Part shown: one piece after another, positions 1 through 8,432 of the stretch | Position numbering within the stretch: position 1 is the stretch's first letter | Layout of the letters: each line of letters starts with the position of its first letter | Assembly (NCBI RefSeq): GCF_900177765.1 | Contig: NZ_FXWI01000002.1 | Span: 372,001 to 436,000, forward strand | From: Agreia sp. VKM Ac-1783 | GTDB taxonomy: Bacteria > Actinomycetota > Actinomycetes > Actinomycetales > Microbacteriaceae | DNA: 64,000 nt | Reading direction: 5' to 3' | The notes under the pieces: model-generated | The model's input: the letters and a program-made list of their open reading frames with translations, nothing else | Databases searched by the model: none | What the model was told of the DNA's origin: nothing | Program-made: the position numbers and the translations under genes

Positions 1-269
1 ACGTGCTGCCGTCGGTCATGGCCGAGTTCGCGAAGGGATACTCCGCGATCGGAAGCGTGTCGATCGTCGGCGGATCAAGCGACGACGGTGCCTCGAATCT
101 CGTCGGTGCAGACAGCGCGAAAGCACTGAAGTCGGTCTTCGACACCGTCAGCTCGGCCACAGGTCTCGACCTCGCCTCGATCATTCAGGGACAGGCCGTC
201 GGGCGAGGTATCGGCGAGGGCATGGCTGCGGCCGCTTCCCCGCCTGCCACGGCTCCCAGCGCCGAGTGA
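1..269 (+). CDS. Flotillin/SPFH-domain protein, C-terminal end (5' truncated)
   Basis: The reading frame is open from the window edge and ends at TGA 267-269, so only about 88 C-terminal residues are present. The stretch with LPSVMAEFAKGYSAIGSV followed by a VGG turn resembles the post-coiled-coil end of bacterial flotillins (leucine, proline, an alanine-rich amphipathic helix, then a short hydrophobic strand). The tail is Ala/Pro/Gly-rich and probably disordered. Flotillins are membrane scaffold proteins of functional microdomains. The SPFH domain itself lies outside the window, so the name rests on the tail alone. A strong hairpin follows directly. Confidence 0.6.
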   Translation, partial: VLPSVMAEFAKGYSAIGSVSIVGGSSDDGASNLVGADSAKALKSVFDTVSSATGLDLASIIQGQAVGRGIGEGMAAAASPPATAPSAE

Positions 270-309
270 CACTGAGGGCCGCCCCGCGTTCGCGAGGCGG
301 CCCTCAGTG
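270..309 (+). terminator. Rho-independent-type terminator after the flotillin gene
   Basis: Two perfectly complementary 14-nt arms (270-283 and 296-309, core CTGAGGGCCGCC) surround a 12-nt loop and are followed by a short T-rich stretch (CATCTTTCT). It begins one base after the flotillin stop codon. It can also end transcription arriving from the minus-strand tRNA. Confidence 0.8.
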
Positions 310-325
310 CATACATCTTTCTCGG

Positions 326-399
326 TAGGGCGTGTGGGACTTGAACCCACGACCGACGGATTATGAGTCCGCTGCTCTAACCGGCTGAGCTAACGCCCC
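326..399 (-). tRNA. tRNA with CAT anticodon (tRNA-Ile2 or elongator tRNA-Met)
   Basis: Read on the minus strand, a 7-bp acceptor stem (GGGGCGT with ACGCCCT, G-U at the first pair), a D arm, a 5-bp anticodon stem with loop CTCATAA, a variable loop and a T arm with TTCAAGT fold into a canonical cloverleaf. The anticodon is CAT. The GGACTCATAATCC anticodon arm is the arrangement often seen in the lysidine-modified tRNA-Ile2, but elongator tRNA-Met shares the same loop, so the amino acid is not settled by eye. CCA is not encoded. Length 74 nt. Confidence 0.9.
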
Positions 400-454
400 C
401 TGCAGAATCCGACACTCTCACGAGCGGCCCGGATGCCGAGTCACCACATTACCG

Positions 455-1714
455 CTATTCGTGCGAGGCGCTCGGCGAGACGATCAGGGGGTCTGTGACG
501 ACCTCGCCACGGTACAGCTTCTCGAACGTCGTGAGGGTGCGCTGGATGTCGTGGGCCGCGATGAGACGCAGCGACGCGTTCTTGAGGCGGTCGAGCTCGT
601 CTTGCGGGAGCGTGAGGATGTCGGCGAGACGATCCGCCATCTGCTGGGCGTCTCCGGGAGCGAACAGGTGCCCGTTCTCGCCGTCGTGCACGAGATGGGG
701 AAGGGCCATCGCGTCGGCCGCTACGACGGGCAGCCCCGACGCCATCGCTTCCATCGTCGCGATGCTCTGCAGCTCGGCTATCGAGGGCATGGCGAACACG
801 GTGGCGCGAGTGTAGGCGTCGCGCAACTCCTGTTCGGTGACGTAGCCCGTGAAGGTGACCCTGTCGGCGATGCCCAGCGTGACAGCCATCGCCTCGAGGC
901 TCTTCTTGAGGTCGCCTCCACCCACGATCTCGAGCTGTGCGTCGAGGTCACCGGGCAGAAGCGTCATGGCTTTGAGGAGCACGTCGATCTGCTTTTCACC
1001 CGTGACGCGTCCGACGAACAGAATGCGGTTCTTTGGACGAACGGTGAAGTCGGGCGTGTAGTTCTCGGCGTTGATTCCGCAGGAGATCGCATAGACGTTG
1101 CTGAGTCCGGTCGATTTCTCGAGGAACTCCGCGGCTCGTCTGGTGGGCGTCGTGATCGCGCTGGCTCGGCCGAAGGTACGCTTTGCCGCCTTCCACGCGA
1201 GTCCTACGGCCCAGTCCTGCCACGACTTCGGTAGCAGTGTGAACTCGAGAAGGTTCTCGGGCATGAAGTGGTTGGTGCCCACGATTCGGATGTTGCGCTT
1301 CTCGGCTTCGACAGACAGGCCGCGACCGACGACGATGTGCGACTGGAAGTGGACGACGTCGGGCTTGACGGCATCGAGGATCTTGGCGCTGTTCTGATTG
1401 ATGACCCAGGGAAGGGCGAATCGCAGCCAATCGTGCGGGTACCAGCGCCAGCTGCGCAGACGGTGAACCGTGATGTCGTGACCGTCGTAGGTCTCGGTCC
1501 AGGTGCCGTGCTTCTTCGAGGCTGCCGGAGCGACGACGTGCACATCGTGTCCCCGCGAAGACATACCCGATGCGAGACGCTCTGAGAAACGAGCTGAGCC
1601 GTTGACGTCGGGAGAGAAGGTGTCGGCGCCGATCACGATGCGCAGGGGCCGTTCGGAGGAAGCCGTCGACGGCACCTCCGCCGAGGCGGGACGTGGGTCG
1701 GAGGAATCTGACAC
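455..1714 (-). CDS. GT-B glycosyltransferase, family 4
   Basis: About 419 residues. It has a two-Rossmann-domain GT-B layout: an N-terminal acceptor domain starting with LRIVIGADTFSPDVNG (glycine loop), a linker, and a C-terminal nucleotide-sugar domain starting with RILFVGRVTGEKQID. The retaining EX7E motif is visible near residue 320 (ELQSIATME), followed by SGLPVV. Family members transfer hexoses from UDP/GDP-sugars to lipids or mannan precursors at the cytoplasmic membrane face; this substrate cannot be read from sequence. I chose the GTG at 1714 because AGAAGG lies 8 nt upstream; an upstream GTG at 1759 adds an atypical Pro-rich stretch. A TAGGGT -10-like box lies at 1785-1790. Confidence 0.85.
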   Translation of the reverse strand: MSDSSDPRPASAEVPSTASSERPLRIVIGADTFSPDVNGSARFSERLASGMSSRGHDVHVVAPAASKKHGTWTETYDGHDITVHRLRSWRWYPHDWLRFALPWVINQNSAKILDAVKPDVVHFQSHIVVGRGLSVEAEKRNIRIVGTNHFMPENLLEFTLLPKSWQDWAVGLAWKAAKRTFGRASAITTPTRRAAEFLEKSTGLSNVYAISCGINAENYTPDFTVRPKNRILFVGRVTGEKQIDVLLKAMTLLPGDLDAQLEIVGGGDLKKSLEAMAVTLGIADRVTFTGYVTEQELRDAYTRATVFAMPSIAELQSIATMEAMASGLPVVAADAMALPHLVHDGENGHLFAPGDAQQMADRLADILTLPQDELDRLKNASLRLIAAHDIQRTLTTFEKLYRGEVVTDPLIVSPSASHE

Positions 1715-1787
1715 GGAGTGAGCCTTCTGTTGGGGATAAGGGGGAAAGAGCGGGAGCACCCGAAAGGGGCTAAGGGGACAAACTACC

Positions 1788-2705
1788 CTAGCGTTCGATC
1801 TGCGGGTGGTATCGGGCGAGTCCGAAGACCCCGACGATGGCGATGAGGCCGGTGATGACGTAGCCGATCATCGCCCACCACGGTGCCTGCGCAGCCTCGC
1901 CCAAGACGATGATGCCGATGCCGACAGCGATGAGAGGGTCGACGACGGTGAGACCTGCGACCACCAGGTCGGGCGGACCCGACGAATAGGCGGTCTGCAC
2001 GAAGTACCCACCGAGGGCGAACGCTGCGACGAGACCGGCGACGCAGATGAGCGTGAGCCACTCGAAGTCGCCCTGCTGGAACCGCTTGATGACGACCTTG
2101 GCGAGCGTTGCGACGAAACCGTAGAGCACTCCCGCGCCGATAATGTAGCCGATGGCGCGCACCTTGCGACGGAACACGATGAAACCCGCCCCGAACACCA
2201 GTAGAACCGCGGCCAGGATCACGAGGATCACGGTGAGTTGCACTTCGGTGATCGGACGATCCCGCGCGGTGAACGCGGCAAGCACCACGAACAGGAACAC
2301 GCCTCCGACGCAGAGAACGATCGACAGAATCGATTTTCGATCGAGATTCACCTTGCTGAGCCTGGCGTTCAGAAAGGCCGTCATAACGAGTGCCACGACG
2401 CCGAGCGGCTGCACGACGATGATCGGCGAGAAGCCGAGGCTCGTGAGCTGGAATACGACGGCGAGACCGAGCATCAGAGTGCCGAAGACCCAGGAGGGAC
2501 GCGAGAGCAGCGACCAGAGCTGGGCCAGGTTGAGACCACTCGAGCCGGAGAGATTGGTTTTCGCCTCGACCTTGGCGACCCCGCGAGACTGAAACTGTGC
2601 ACCCAGGCTCAAGAAGACGGCGCCCACGATAGCGATAGGAATGCCGATGAACTGAGCCGGGTCGAGAGCGAACTGGTCCTGAATGTCGGTGAGTTCGGGA
2701 GGCAC
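1788..2705 (-). CDS. DMT-superfamily (NIPA/EamA-like) membrane protein
   Basis: 305 residues with about nine or ten hydrophobic segments from residue 17 to the C-terminus. The first, IGIPIAIVGAVFLSLGAQFQ, has the Gly/Ser/Gln character of drug/metabolite-transporter proteins of the NIPA type, common next to glycosyltransferases in actinobacteria. The substrate is unknown. It starts with GTG, preceded by TAATCT at 6 nt, which suggests a leaderless transcript. It is divergent from def with only 42 bp between starts, so the two promoters overlap. The gene stops next to the putative promoter of the downstream glycosyltransferase. Confidence 0.75.
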   Translation of the reverse strand: MPPELTDIQDQFALDPAQFIGIPIAIVGAVFLSLGAQFQSRGVAKVEAKTNLSGSSGLNLAQLWSLLSRPSWVFGTLMLGLAVVFQLTSLGFSPIIVVQPLGVVALVMTAFLNARLSKVNLDRKSILSIVLCVGGVFLFVVLAAFTARDRPITEVQLTVILVILAAVLLVFGAGFIVFRRKVRAIGYIIGAGVLYGFVATLAKVVIKRFQQGDFEWLTLICVAGLVAAFALGGYFVQTAYSSGPPDLVVAGLTVVDPLIAVGIGIIVLGEAAQAPWWAMIGYVITGLIAIVGVFGLARYHPQIER

Positions 2706-2717
2706 CCCCCGAGATTA
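2706..2717 (-). promoter_or_regulatory. Leaderless-type -10 box for the DMT gene
   Basis: TAATCT (2712-2717, minus strand), then 6 nt, then the GTG start. Transcription would begin at or next to the start codon. Confidence 0.5.
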
Positions 2718-2735
2718 CCCTGAGGACAGCGCCGA

Positions 2736-2747
2736 TAGGCTTAGCGA
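2736..2747 (+). promoter_or_regulatory. Leaderless-type -10 box for def
   Basis: TAGGCT (2736-2741), then 6 nt, then ATG 2748. No Shine-Dalgarno sequence fits between them. Confidence 0.5.
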
Positions 2748-3314
2748 ATGGCTGTTCTCCCGATTCGAATCTCCGGAGACCCCGTTCTCCACTCCCCCGC
2801 ATCCGACGTCACCGTATTCGACGACACGCTGCGTCAGCTGGTCGCCGACATGTTCGAGACCATGGATGCCGCGCCCGGCGTCGGTCTGGCAGGTCCGCAG
2901 GTCGGTGTGCCACTCCGCCTCTTCACCTACGGGTGGACCGATGACGACGACGTAGAACACCGAGGAGTGGCGATCAATCCGGTTCTGCTCATCAGCCCGC
3001 CTCCCGTCGCCGAGAGCGACGAGGACTCCGACGCCGAAGGGTGCCTGTCGTTCCCCGGTGAGCGCTTTCCTCTGGTTCGATCGACAGACGCCCTGTTGCG
3101 CGCGGTCGATCTCGACCAGAACCCCTTCGAGATCGCCGCAACGGGATGGTTGGCCCGCATCTTCCAGCACGAGTTCGACCACCTCAACGGCATCCTGTAC
3201 GTCGACCGGCTGGAGTTCATCTACGGGCGACGCGCGGCGAAGATCGCCCGAAAGCGCGGCTGGACGGAGCCCGGCAGCAGCTGGATGCCCGGGGTCGACG
3301 ACCTCGACGCATAA
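2748..3314 (+). CDS. def: Peptide deformylase
   Basis: 188 residues. It removes the N-formyl group from nascent proteins in the cytosol. The three deformylase motifs are present: GVGLAGPQ (44-51; family consensus GxGLAAPQ), EGCLS (97-101, metal ligand Cys99) and QHEFDHLNG (140-148; His141 and His145 bind metal, Glu142 is catalytic). Length and spacing are typical of actinobacterial Def. There is no Shine-Dalgarno; a TAGGCT box 6 nt before ATG predicts a leaderless message. It converges on azlD with 13 bp between stop codons. Confidence 0.95.
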   Translation: MAVLPIRISGDPVLHSPASDVTVFDDTLRQLVADMFETMDAAPGVGLAGPQVGVPLRLFTYGWTDDDDVEHRGVAINPVLLISPPPVAESDEDSDAEGCLSFPGERFPLVRSTDALLRAVDLDQNPFEIAATGWLARIFQHEFDHLNGILYVDRLEFIYGRRAAKIARKRGWTEPGSSWMPGVDDLDA

Positions 3315-3327
3315 CGTCAGCGACGGG

Positions 3328-3633
3328 TCAGCTCAGAGCCCGGATGCCGGCTGCGACGACGGCCGCGGCAACGATGACCACGATGAACGGCACTCGCAGA
3401 GCAAAGAGGATCGCAGCCACGAGCACTGCGGGCAGACGTGCGTCGAGCTGAAGCTGCTGACCGTGGGCGAAGGTCTGCAGAGAGATCAGTGCGGCCAGGA
3501 GAGCCACCGTGAGCAGGTCGACCGTGCGCGCCGGGGCGGGGCGTTCGATGAGGCGCGCCGGCACGAGATACCCGAGCACCTTCAATCCGAAGCAGACGAT
3601 CGAGGCCAGGAGCACGACGTGCCACGCCGTCAC
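3328..3633 (-). CDS. azlD: AzlD-type branched-chain amino acid exporter subunit
   Basis: 101 residues, three or four hydrophobic helices, with the conserved early segment GLKVLGYLVP and a central VDLLTVALLAAL helix typical of AzlD. AzlD is the small partner of AzlC; together they export branched-chain amino acids or analogues across the membrane. The GTG start at 3633 overlaps the azlC stop as GTGA, so the pair is translationally coupled. A longer reading in this frame runs antisense through azlC and is rejected. Confidence 0.85.
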   Translation of the reverse strand: MTAWHVVLLASIVCFGLKVLGYLVPARLIERPAPARTVDLLTVALLAALISLQTFAHGQQLQLDARLPAVLVAAILFALRVPFIVVIVAAAVVAAGIRALS

Positions 3634-4343
3634 GACGCCTCCCCCAGACGAGGCCGTCTCGAACCGAGCCAGTTCGTGGCCCCGAACACCAGAGCGACCA
3701 GGGCGGCCACCAGAACGGGAAGCCCTGGCATCAGAACGGGCGTCAGGAGCGCCGCCACGAAGGCGGCTGCCACGGCGACGGCCTGCGCCTGCAACTTCGC
3801 GATTCGTGGCCAGAGGAGACCGAGGAACGCAGCGGCTGCAGCGGCATCGAGTCCGTAGGCACTGACATCGCCGAGTAGATCGCCGAGAAGGGCGCCGATG
3901 AAGGTCGTGAGGTTCCAGCCGACGTAGACGACGAGTCCAGTCACCCAGAAGCCGATCCTCTGCGCTCGAGGCGACTGCTGTGCGCTGGACACGGCCGTCG
4001 ACTCGTCGATCGTCAGATGGGCCGCCAGAGCCCGACGTGCGAATCCTCGTCCGACGACCGGCGACATCCGGATCGCATAGACGGCGTTGCGGGAGCCGAG
4101 CAGAGCGGCGGATGCGACGGCCGACGGCCACGCAGACAGTCCGCCCGATGCCAGGACGCCGACGAGCGCGAATTGAGAGCCTCCCGTGAACATCACGAGA
4201 CTGAGCACCATCGTCTGCCAGACGTCGAGCCCGGCCCCTACTGTGGCGAGCGCGCCGAACGAGATCCCGTAGGCAGCAGTCGGCAGCCCGACAGCGAGGG
4301 CGGCACGGTAGGCGCGCGTGTCCTCAGCGTCTCGAGATCGCAC
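3630..4343 (-). CDS. azlC: AzlC-type branched-chain amino acid exporter, large subunit
   Basis: 237 residues with about six or seven membrane segments. Family signatures are visible: GLPTAAYGISFGALA near the N-terminus, the MVLSLVMFTGGSQFALV segment around residue 50, and the HLTIDES segment near the middle, all characteristic of AzlC. It acts with AzlD, which overlaps its stop by 4 nt. It starts at GTG 4343. No Lrp-type regulator is adjacent, so local regulation is not visible. Confidence 0.9.
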   Translation of the reverse strand: MRSRDAEDTRAYRAALAVGLPTAAYGISFGALATVGAGLDVWQTMVLSLVMFTGGSQFALVGVLASGGLSAWPSAVASAALLGSRNAVYAIRMSPVVGRGFARRALAAHLTIDESTAVSSAQQSPRAQRIGFWVTGLVVYVGWNLTTFIGALLGDLLGDVSAYGLDAAAAAAFLGLLWPRIAKLQAQAVAVAAAFVAALLTPVLMPGLPVLVAALVALVFGATNWLGSRRPRLGEAS

Positions 4344-4369
4344 GGTATGTCGTCGGTGTGGGCTGGTAT

Positions 4370-4681
4370 TCAGTACGACGAAGCTTCGCGGAGCTCGACG
4401 GTGGCGGCCCGCTTGTAGAGCGTCGCGCTTCGAACGGTGAGGAGAATACCGAGCACCGTCGGCACGCCGACCATCAGCACGAGGGCGATGATGCGGCCGG
4501 CGATCTCGGCTCCGTTGACCGCAGCGGTAGTGCGCGCGGACATCATCGATCCGGCGATGGATCCGAGAACCACGAGGAGGAAGACGACCCAGGCGACGAT
4601 GGCGCCGATCAGGAAGCCTCTCGCTCGCCGCCGAAGCCGGATGGGATTCTCGAGCACGGTCGGTGTGGAGCGATCACTCAT
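4370..4681 (-). CDS. Small two-helix membrane protein, function unknown
   Basis: 103 residues. A short basic N-terminal part (RLRRRARG) is followed by two hydrophobic helices (about 24-47 and 61-85) and a charged C-terminal tail. No domain is recognised. A TAAAAT box exactly 6 nt before the ATG suggests leaderless expression, supporting a real gene. It ends 26 bp before the azlC start on the same strand, so it may head that operon. Confidence 0.65.
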   Translation of the reverse strand: MSDRSTPTVLENPIRLRRRARGFLIGAIVAWVVFLLVVLGSIAGSMMSARTTAAVNGAEIAGRIIALVLMVGVPTVLGILLTVRSATLYKRAATVELREASSY

Positions 4682-4693
4682 CGTTCCATTTTA
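4682..4693 (-). promoter_or_regulatory. Leaderless-type -10 box for the 103-residue membrane protein
   Basis: TAAAAT (4688-4693, minus strand), 6 nt before ATG. One of the closest matches to TATAAT in the window. Confidence 0.55.
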
Positions 4694-4711
4694 TGGGCGA
4701 TCGAGAACGAA

Positions 4712-4748
4712 AAAAGGCCACCAGGGGTGGAGCCCGTGGTGGCCTTTT
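4712..4748. terminator. Bidirectional terminator downstream of tRNA-Asn
   Basis: Arms AAAAGGCCACCA (4712-4723) and TGGTGGCCTTTT (4737-4748) pair perfectly around 13 nt. A/T runs on both sides let it work on either strand. It lies 3 bp downstream of tRNA-Asn. Confidence 0.85.
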
Positions 4749-4750
4749 CG

Positions 4751-4823
4751 CTCCCCGACTTGGACTCGAACCAAGAACCTGCCGGTTAACAGCCGGCTGC
4801 TCTGCCAATTGAGCTATCGAGGA
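4751..4823 (-). tRNA. tRNA-Asn (GTT)
   Basis: On the minus strand the acceptor stem TCCTCGA pairs with TCGGGGA. The D arm, an anticodon arm with loop CTGTTAA (anticodon GTT) and a T arm with GGTTCGAGT are canonical. Discriminator base G73; CCA is not encoded. 73 nt. Confidence 0.95.
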
Positions 4824-4891
4824 TTGCTGGAAACAGCGTAGTTACACTATCACCAATTCGGCGATGTCTTTGTCACGCTCATCGACCTCCA

Positions 4892-5887
4892 TCAGTATCC
4901 CACAACTGGATCGACCACTCCGTCGAAACCGCCTCGGCCGAGGAACGCGCGCGTGTTGTTCGACACTCTCCGAGCGAGCAGAGGCCGTGTCATCGCGGGA
5001 GTGTCGGCACTGTGCGGCGTGATGATGATGTTCGGGGCGATCCACAGCGGATGCCCGTCGGGAAGCGGTTCGGGGTCGGTCACGTCGATGCCGGCCCCGG
5101 CGATGCTGCCGGTCTGAATTGCGTCGACGAGGGCGTCGGTGACGATGAGACCGCCACGACCGATATTGACGAGCACGGCCGAATTCTTCATCTCGGCGAA
5201 CTGCCTGCCGCCGATGAGCCCGCGCGTGTCGTCGGTGAGTGCGGCCGCGAGTACAACCACGTCAGCTGTCGGGAGAATGGCGTCGAGATCGTTCGTCGAG
5301 ACGGTGGCTGATGCGCCGTCGACCGGCTCGCTGCCTCGCCGCACGACGGTTATGGTGACGCCGAAGGCCCGGAGGAGTCGGATGAGTTCGATCGCGATTC
5401 CGCCCGCTCCGACGATCACGACGTGGAGGCCGTAGAGCGACGTACCCACGGTTCCGTCTCCCCACGAGGTGGCCGACAGGCGCAGGGGAAGACGGCGAAG
5501 CAAGGCCAGAGCGAGCATCAGAGCGTGCTCTGCGACGGGCTGGGCGAAGGCGCCTTTCGCGCTCGTGACCGTCAACGTCGGCCGGGCGAATCTTTTCAGG
5601 ATGTCGGCGAAGGCATCCACCCCTGCGTACGGCAGCTGGATCCAACTGAGTTGCGGGTTGTCCGAGAGTACCTGGCCGAATCTCTCCGATCCTGACGGAT
5701 CGAGCCAGATGAGGCCACGCGTCTCCTCAGAGAGCGCCGATACCCGGCCCCCCGCCGATTCGACGGCATCGACGAACAGCTGCACCGGCTCGGGCAGAAC
5801 GGCGATGGGTCCGGGAACGGGACGTGCATCGTCAGCGGGGACGTACGCCGGTGCAGCGAGGATCTCGCGGTGCTGCTGGGCGCTCAC
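4892..5887 (-). CDS. D-isomer-specific 2-hydroxyacid dehydrogenase
   Basis: 331 residues. It is an NAD(P)H-dependent oxidoreductase interconverting 2-keto and D-2-hydroxy acids. The nucleotide-binding fold begins with VVIVGAGGIAIELIRLL near residue 160. The catalytic Arg lies in VNIGRGGLI, the Glu in DVTDPEPLP and the His in ITPHSADT, so the R-E-H set is intact. Its ATG overlaps the TGA of the upstream ABC ATPase by 4 nt, making it the last gene of the peptide-ABC operon. Substrate is not predictable; the context suggests a 2-keto acid derived from an imported compound. Confidence 0.88.
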   Translation of the reverse strand: MSAQQHREILAAPAYVPADDARPVPGPIAVLPEPVQLFVDAVESAGGRVSALSEETRGLIWLDPSGSERFGQVLSDNPQLSWIQLPYAGVDAFADILKRFARPTLTVTSAKGAFAQPVAEHALMLALALLRRLPLRLSATSWGDGTVGTSLYGLHVVIVGAGGIAIELIRLLRAFGVTITVVRRGSEPVDGASATVSTNDLDAILPTADVVVLAAALTDDTRGLIGGRQFAEMKNSAVLVNIGRGGLIVTDALVDAIQTGSIAGAGIDVTDPEPLPDGHPLWIAPNIIITPHSADTPAMTRPLLARRVSNNTRAFLGRGGFDGVVDPVVGY

Positions 5888-6696
5888 CGAGGATCGCCGG
5901 ACACGGTGCGAGCGAGCCCCTGCACGTAGGGGTGGTGGGGATCGTCGAGCACCTCGTCGATCGTTCCCAGCCCCACGACCATGCCCTCGTGCAGCACTGC
6001 GATCCTGTCGACGGATCGACGAAGGACATCGAGGTCGTGGCTGATGATGATGGCGCTGGCTCCCCTGTCGCGTTGCAGAGAGGCGATGACATCGACGACC
6101 TGCCCGCGAACGGAGACATCGATGCCGGCGGTCGGCTCGTCTGCGACGAGGAAGACGGGGTCCATGACCAGGGCTCGAGCGACCGCGACACGCTGACGCT
6201 GACCGCTGGAGAGCTCGTGCGGCAGCATGTTGAGCATGCCCACCGGAAGCAGCAGGCTGTCGAGGAGAGTCGCCGCTCGCAGTCCGGCGTCGTTGGCGTC
6301 GTAGTGCTTGTCGCGCAGCAAAAGCGGCTCGGCGATGATCTCGGCGACCGTCATGTTCGAGGTCAACGTCGACCCCGCATCCTGCGCGAGGTGGCCGATG
6401 CCGAACGTGAGCCTGCTGAGCTTGCGGCCTCGCGTGCGCTTGAGGTCGTAGCCGAGCACGGAGAGAGCGCCACCGACGATGCGGGGTGCCCCGTCGCGTG
6501 ACGGTGCCATGGCGGCCGAACCAGAGATCACCGACGCGATCGTCGACTTGCCCGACCCGCTCGAGCCGACCAGTCCGATGATCTCGCCCGGCTCGACATT
6601 CAGCGTGAATCCCTTGACCGCGGTGTGCGCGGAACTGACGCTGTGTGCCGGATATTCGATCGTGACGTCAGATGCCGTCATTATCCGTTCGCTCAT
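5884..6696 (-). CDS. Additional peptide-type ABC transporter ATPase
   Basis: 270 residues, one nucleotide-binding domain: Walker A GSSGSGKST near residue 45, signature LSSGQRQRVAVARAL, Walker B VFLVADEP, and an ISHD switch histidine. The C-terminal HHPYVQGL is typical of oligopeptide/nickel-class ATPases. It starts 11 bp after the fused double ATPase and is coupled to the dehydrogenase after it. The importer already has two ATPase domains in one polypeptide, so this third one is surplus. It could be an alternative subunit or serve another permease. Confidence 0.88.
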   Translation of the reverse strand: MSERIMTASDVTIEYPAHSVSSAHTAVKGFTLNVEPGEIIGLVGSSGSGKSTIASVISGSAAMAPSRDGAPRIVGGALSVLGYDLKRTRGRKLSRLTFGIGHLAQDAGSTLTSNMTVAEIIAEPLLLRDKHYDANDAGLRAATLLDSLLLPVGMLNMLPHELSSGQRQRVAVARALVMDPVFLVADEPTAGIDVSVRGQVVDVIASLQRDRGASAIIISHDLDVLRRSVDRIAVLHEGMVVGLGTIDEVLDDPHHPYVQGLARTVSGDPR

Positions 6697-6707
6697 GGAT
6701 ACCGACC

Positions 6708-8432
6708 CTAGCCGTCGACCGCCTGAAGTCGGTGGAGCGCCTCACGTCTCGTCTCTTGTTCCGCGGGATCCGGAACGGGAAGCGACGCCAGGAGCCTCTG
6801 CGTGTAGGGGTGACTCGGAGAGCCCAGCACCTGGGCTCCGGTTCCCTCTTCGACGAGCTCGCCCTTGTAGAGCACCGCAATGCGGTCGGCGAGCATGTCG
6901 ACGACGGCGAGATCGTGGCTGATGAACAGCGACGCGAATCCGAATTCTCTCTGCAGCTCAGTGAAGAGCTCGAGCACACGCGCCTGTACCGAGACGTCGA
7001 GGGCGCTGGTGGGCTCGTCGGCGATGAGCAGCTTCGGGCGAAGGGCGATCGAGCGGGCAAGGCTCGCGCGCTGCCTCTGGCCGCCGCTGAGCTCGTGCGG
7101 GTAGCGATCACCGAAGGCCCTGGGCAGTTGAACGGCCTCGAGCAATTCGTCGACCTGGGCGCGCGCGTCGCGGGCATCGGTAGCCCGGCCGTGCACCACC
7201 AACGGCTCGGCCACGCACTCGGCGATGGTGAGCAGCGGATTGAAACTCGACGCGGGATCCTGGAAGACGAACCCGATGTCGACCCGAGCGCTGCGGAAGG
7301 AGCGCTCCTTGATGCCGAGCATTTCGCGCCCGAGCACGTTGAGCGAGCCGCCCGTGACCTTCGAGAGTCCGGCGATCGCACGGCCGATGGTGGTCTTGCC
7401 CGAGCCAGACTCCCCCACGAGACCCAGAACCTCACCCTCTTTGATCTCGAACGAGACGCCGTTCACCGCGCGGAAACCGCCTCGGCCGAGACGACCGGGA
7501 TATTCGATCACCAGATCGCGTGCGGCCACCACCGGAGTGGTGGAGGACGCGCGCTCGAGACGCTCCTGGGTGCGAACGGCAGCTCGCGCCTCTCCCTGGC
7601 CGATGTGGGGAACGGCGGCAAGGAGCTGCTTCGTGTAGTCGGCCTGAGGAGATGCGAAGAGGGTACGGCTGTCGGCCTCTTCGACGACCTTGCCTTGATA
7701 CATCACCACCACGCGATCGGCGAGGTCGGCGACCACTCCCATATTGTGCGTGATCAGCACGATCGCCGTGTCGAATTCGTCACGCAGGCGCCGAAGCAGA
7801 TCGAGGATCTCTGCCTGGACGGTGACGTCGAGCGCCGTGGTGGGCTCGTCGGCGACGATCAGGCCGGGGTTGAGCACGAGCGCCATGGCGATGACCACAC
7901 GCTGCTTCTGGCCGCCCGAGAACTGATGCGGGTAGTAGTTGACCCGGGTCTCCGGGTCGGGGATCCCGACGCGGCGCAGTATGTCGATGGCCTGCTTCTT
8001 GGCCTCGGCGCGCGAGGTCGATCCGTGCGCCCGGATGCCCTCGGCAATCTGCCAGCCGACGGTGTAGACGGGGTTCAAGGCCGTCGACGGCTCCTGGAAC
8101 ACCATGGCGACGTCTTCGCCTCGGAGGCTGCGCAGGGTGCCGGAGCCGGCCCCGACGATGTCGGTGGTGCGGCTGCGATCGCGGCTGCGCAGAAGGATCG
8201 AACCCGACGACGTGGCCGTCGCCGGCACGAGCCCGAGGATCGACTTCGCGGTGACGCTCTTGCCGCTGCCGCTCTCGCCGACGATCGCCACGATCTCCCT
8301 GGGCCTGACGGCGATGGAGACTCCGTCGACTGCTCGCACCGCGCCCGCGTCGGTCGCGAAGGTGACACGCAGATCGACGATCGAGACGATGTCGGGCTCG
8401 TCGCCCTGGATATCGGTGGGGACTGCACTCAT
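6708..8432 (-). CDS. Fused double ABC ATPase of a dipeptide/oligopeptide importer (DppD-DppF type)
   Basis: 574 residues with two complete nucleotide-binding domains. The first (about 15-265) has GESGSGKSVTAKS, FSGGQKQRVVIAMAL and LIVADEPTTALD. The second (about 305-560) has GESGSGKTTIGRA, LSGGQRQRASLARSI and LLIADEPTSALD. Each ends with the peptide-importer tail (PQADYTKQLL, SHPYTQRLL). It powers uptake through the two permeases encoded upstream. Its ATG overlaps the permease stop by 4 nt. Confidence 0.95.
   Translation of the reverse strand: MSAVPTDIQGDEPDIVSIVDLRVTFATDAGAVRAVDGVSIAVRPREIVAIVGESGSGKSVTAKSILGLVPATATSSGSILLRSRDRSRTTDIVGAGSGTLRSLRGEDVAMVFQEPSTALNPVYTVGWQIAEGIRAHGSTSRAEAKKQAIDILRRVGIPDPETRVNYYPHQFSGGQKQRVVIAMALVLNPGLIVADEPTTALDVTVQAEILDLLRRLRDEFDTAIVLITHNMGVVADLADRVVVMYQGKVVEEADSRTLFASPQADYTKQLLAAVPHIGQGEARAAVRTQERLERASSTTPVVAARDLVIEYPGRLGRGGFRAVNGVSFEIKEGEVLGLVGESGSGKTTIGRAIAGLSKVTGGSLNVLGREMLGIKERSFRSARVDIGFVFQDPASSFNPLLTIAECVAEPLVVHGRATDARDARAQVDELLEAVQLPRAFGDRYPHELSGGQRQRASLARSIALRPKLLIADEPTSALDVSVQARVLELFTELQREFGFASLFISHDLAVVDMLADRIAVLYKGELVEEGTGAQVLGSPSHPYTQRLLASLPVPDPAEQETRREALHRLQAVDG

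Noticed and set aside
326-399. tRNA gene as a possible integration site for a mobile element
   Set aside because: No duplicate of the tRNA 3' end and no integrase gene were seen nearby.
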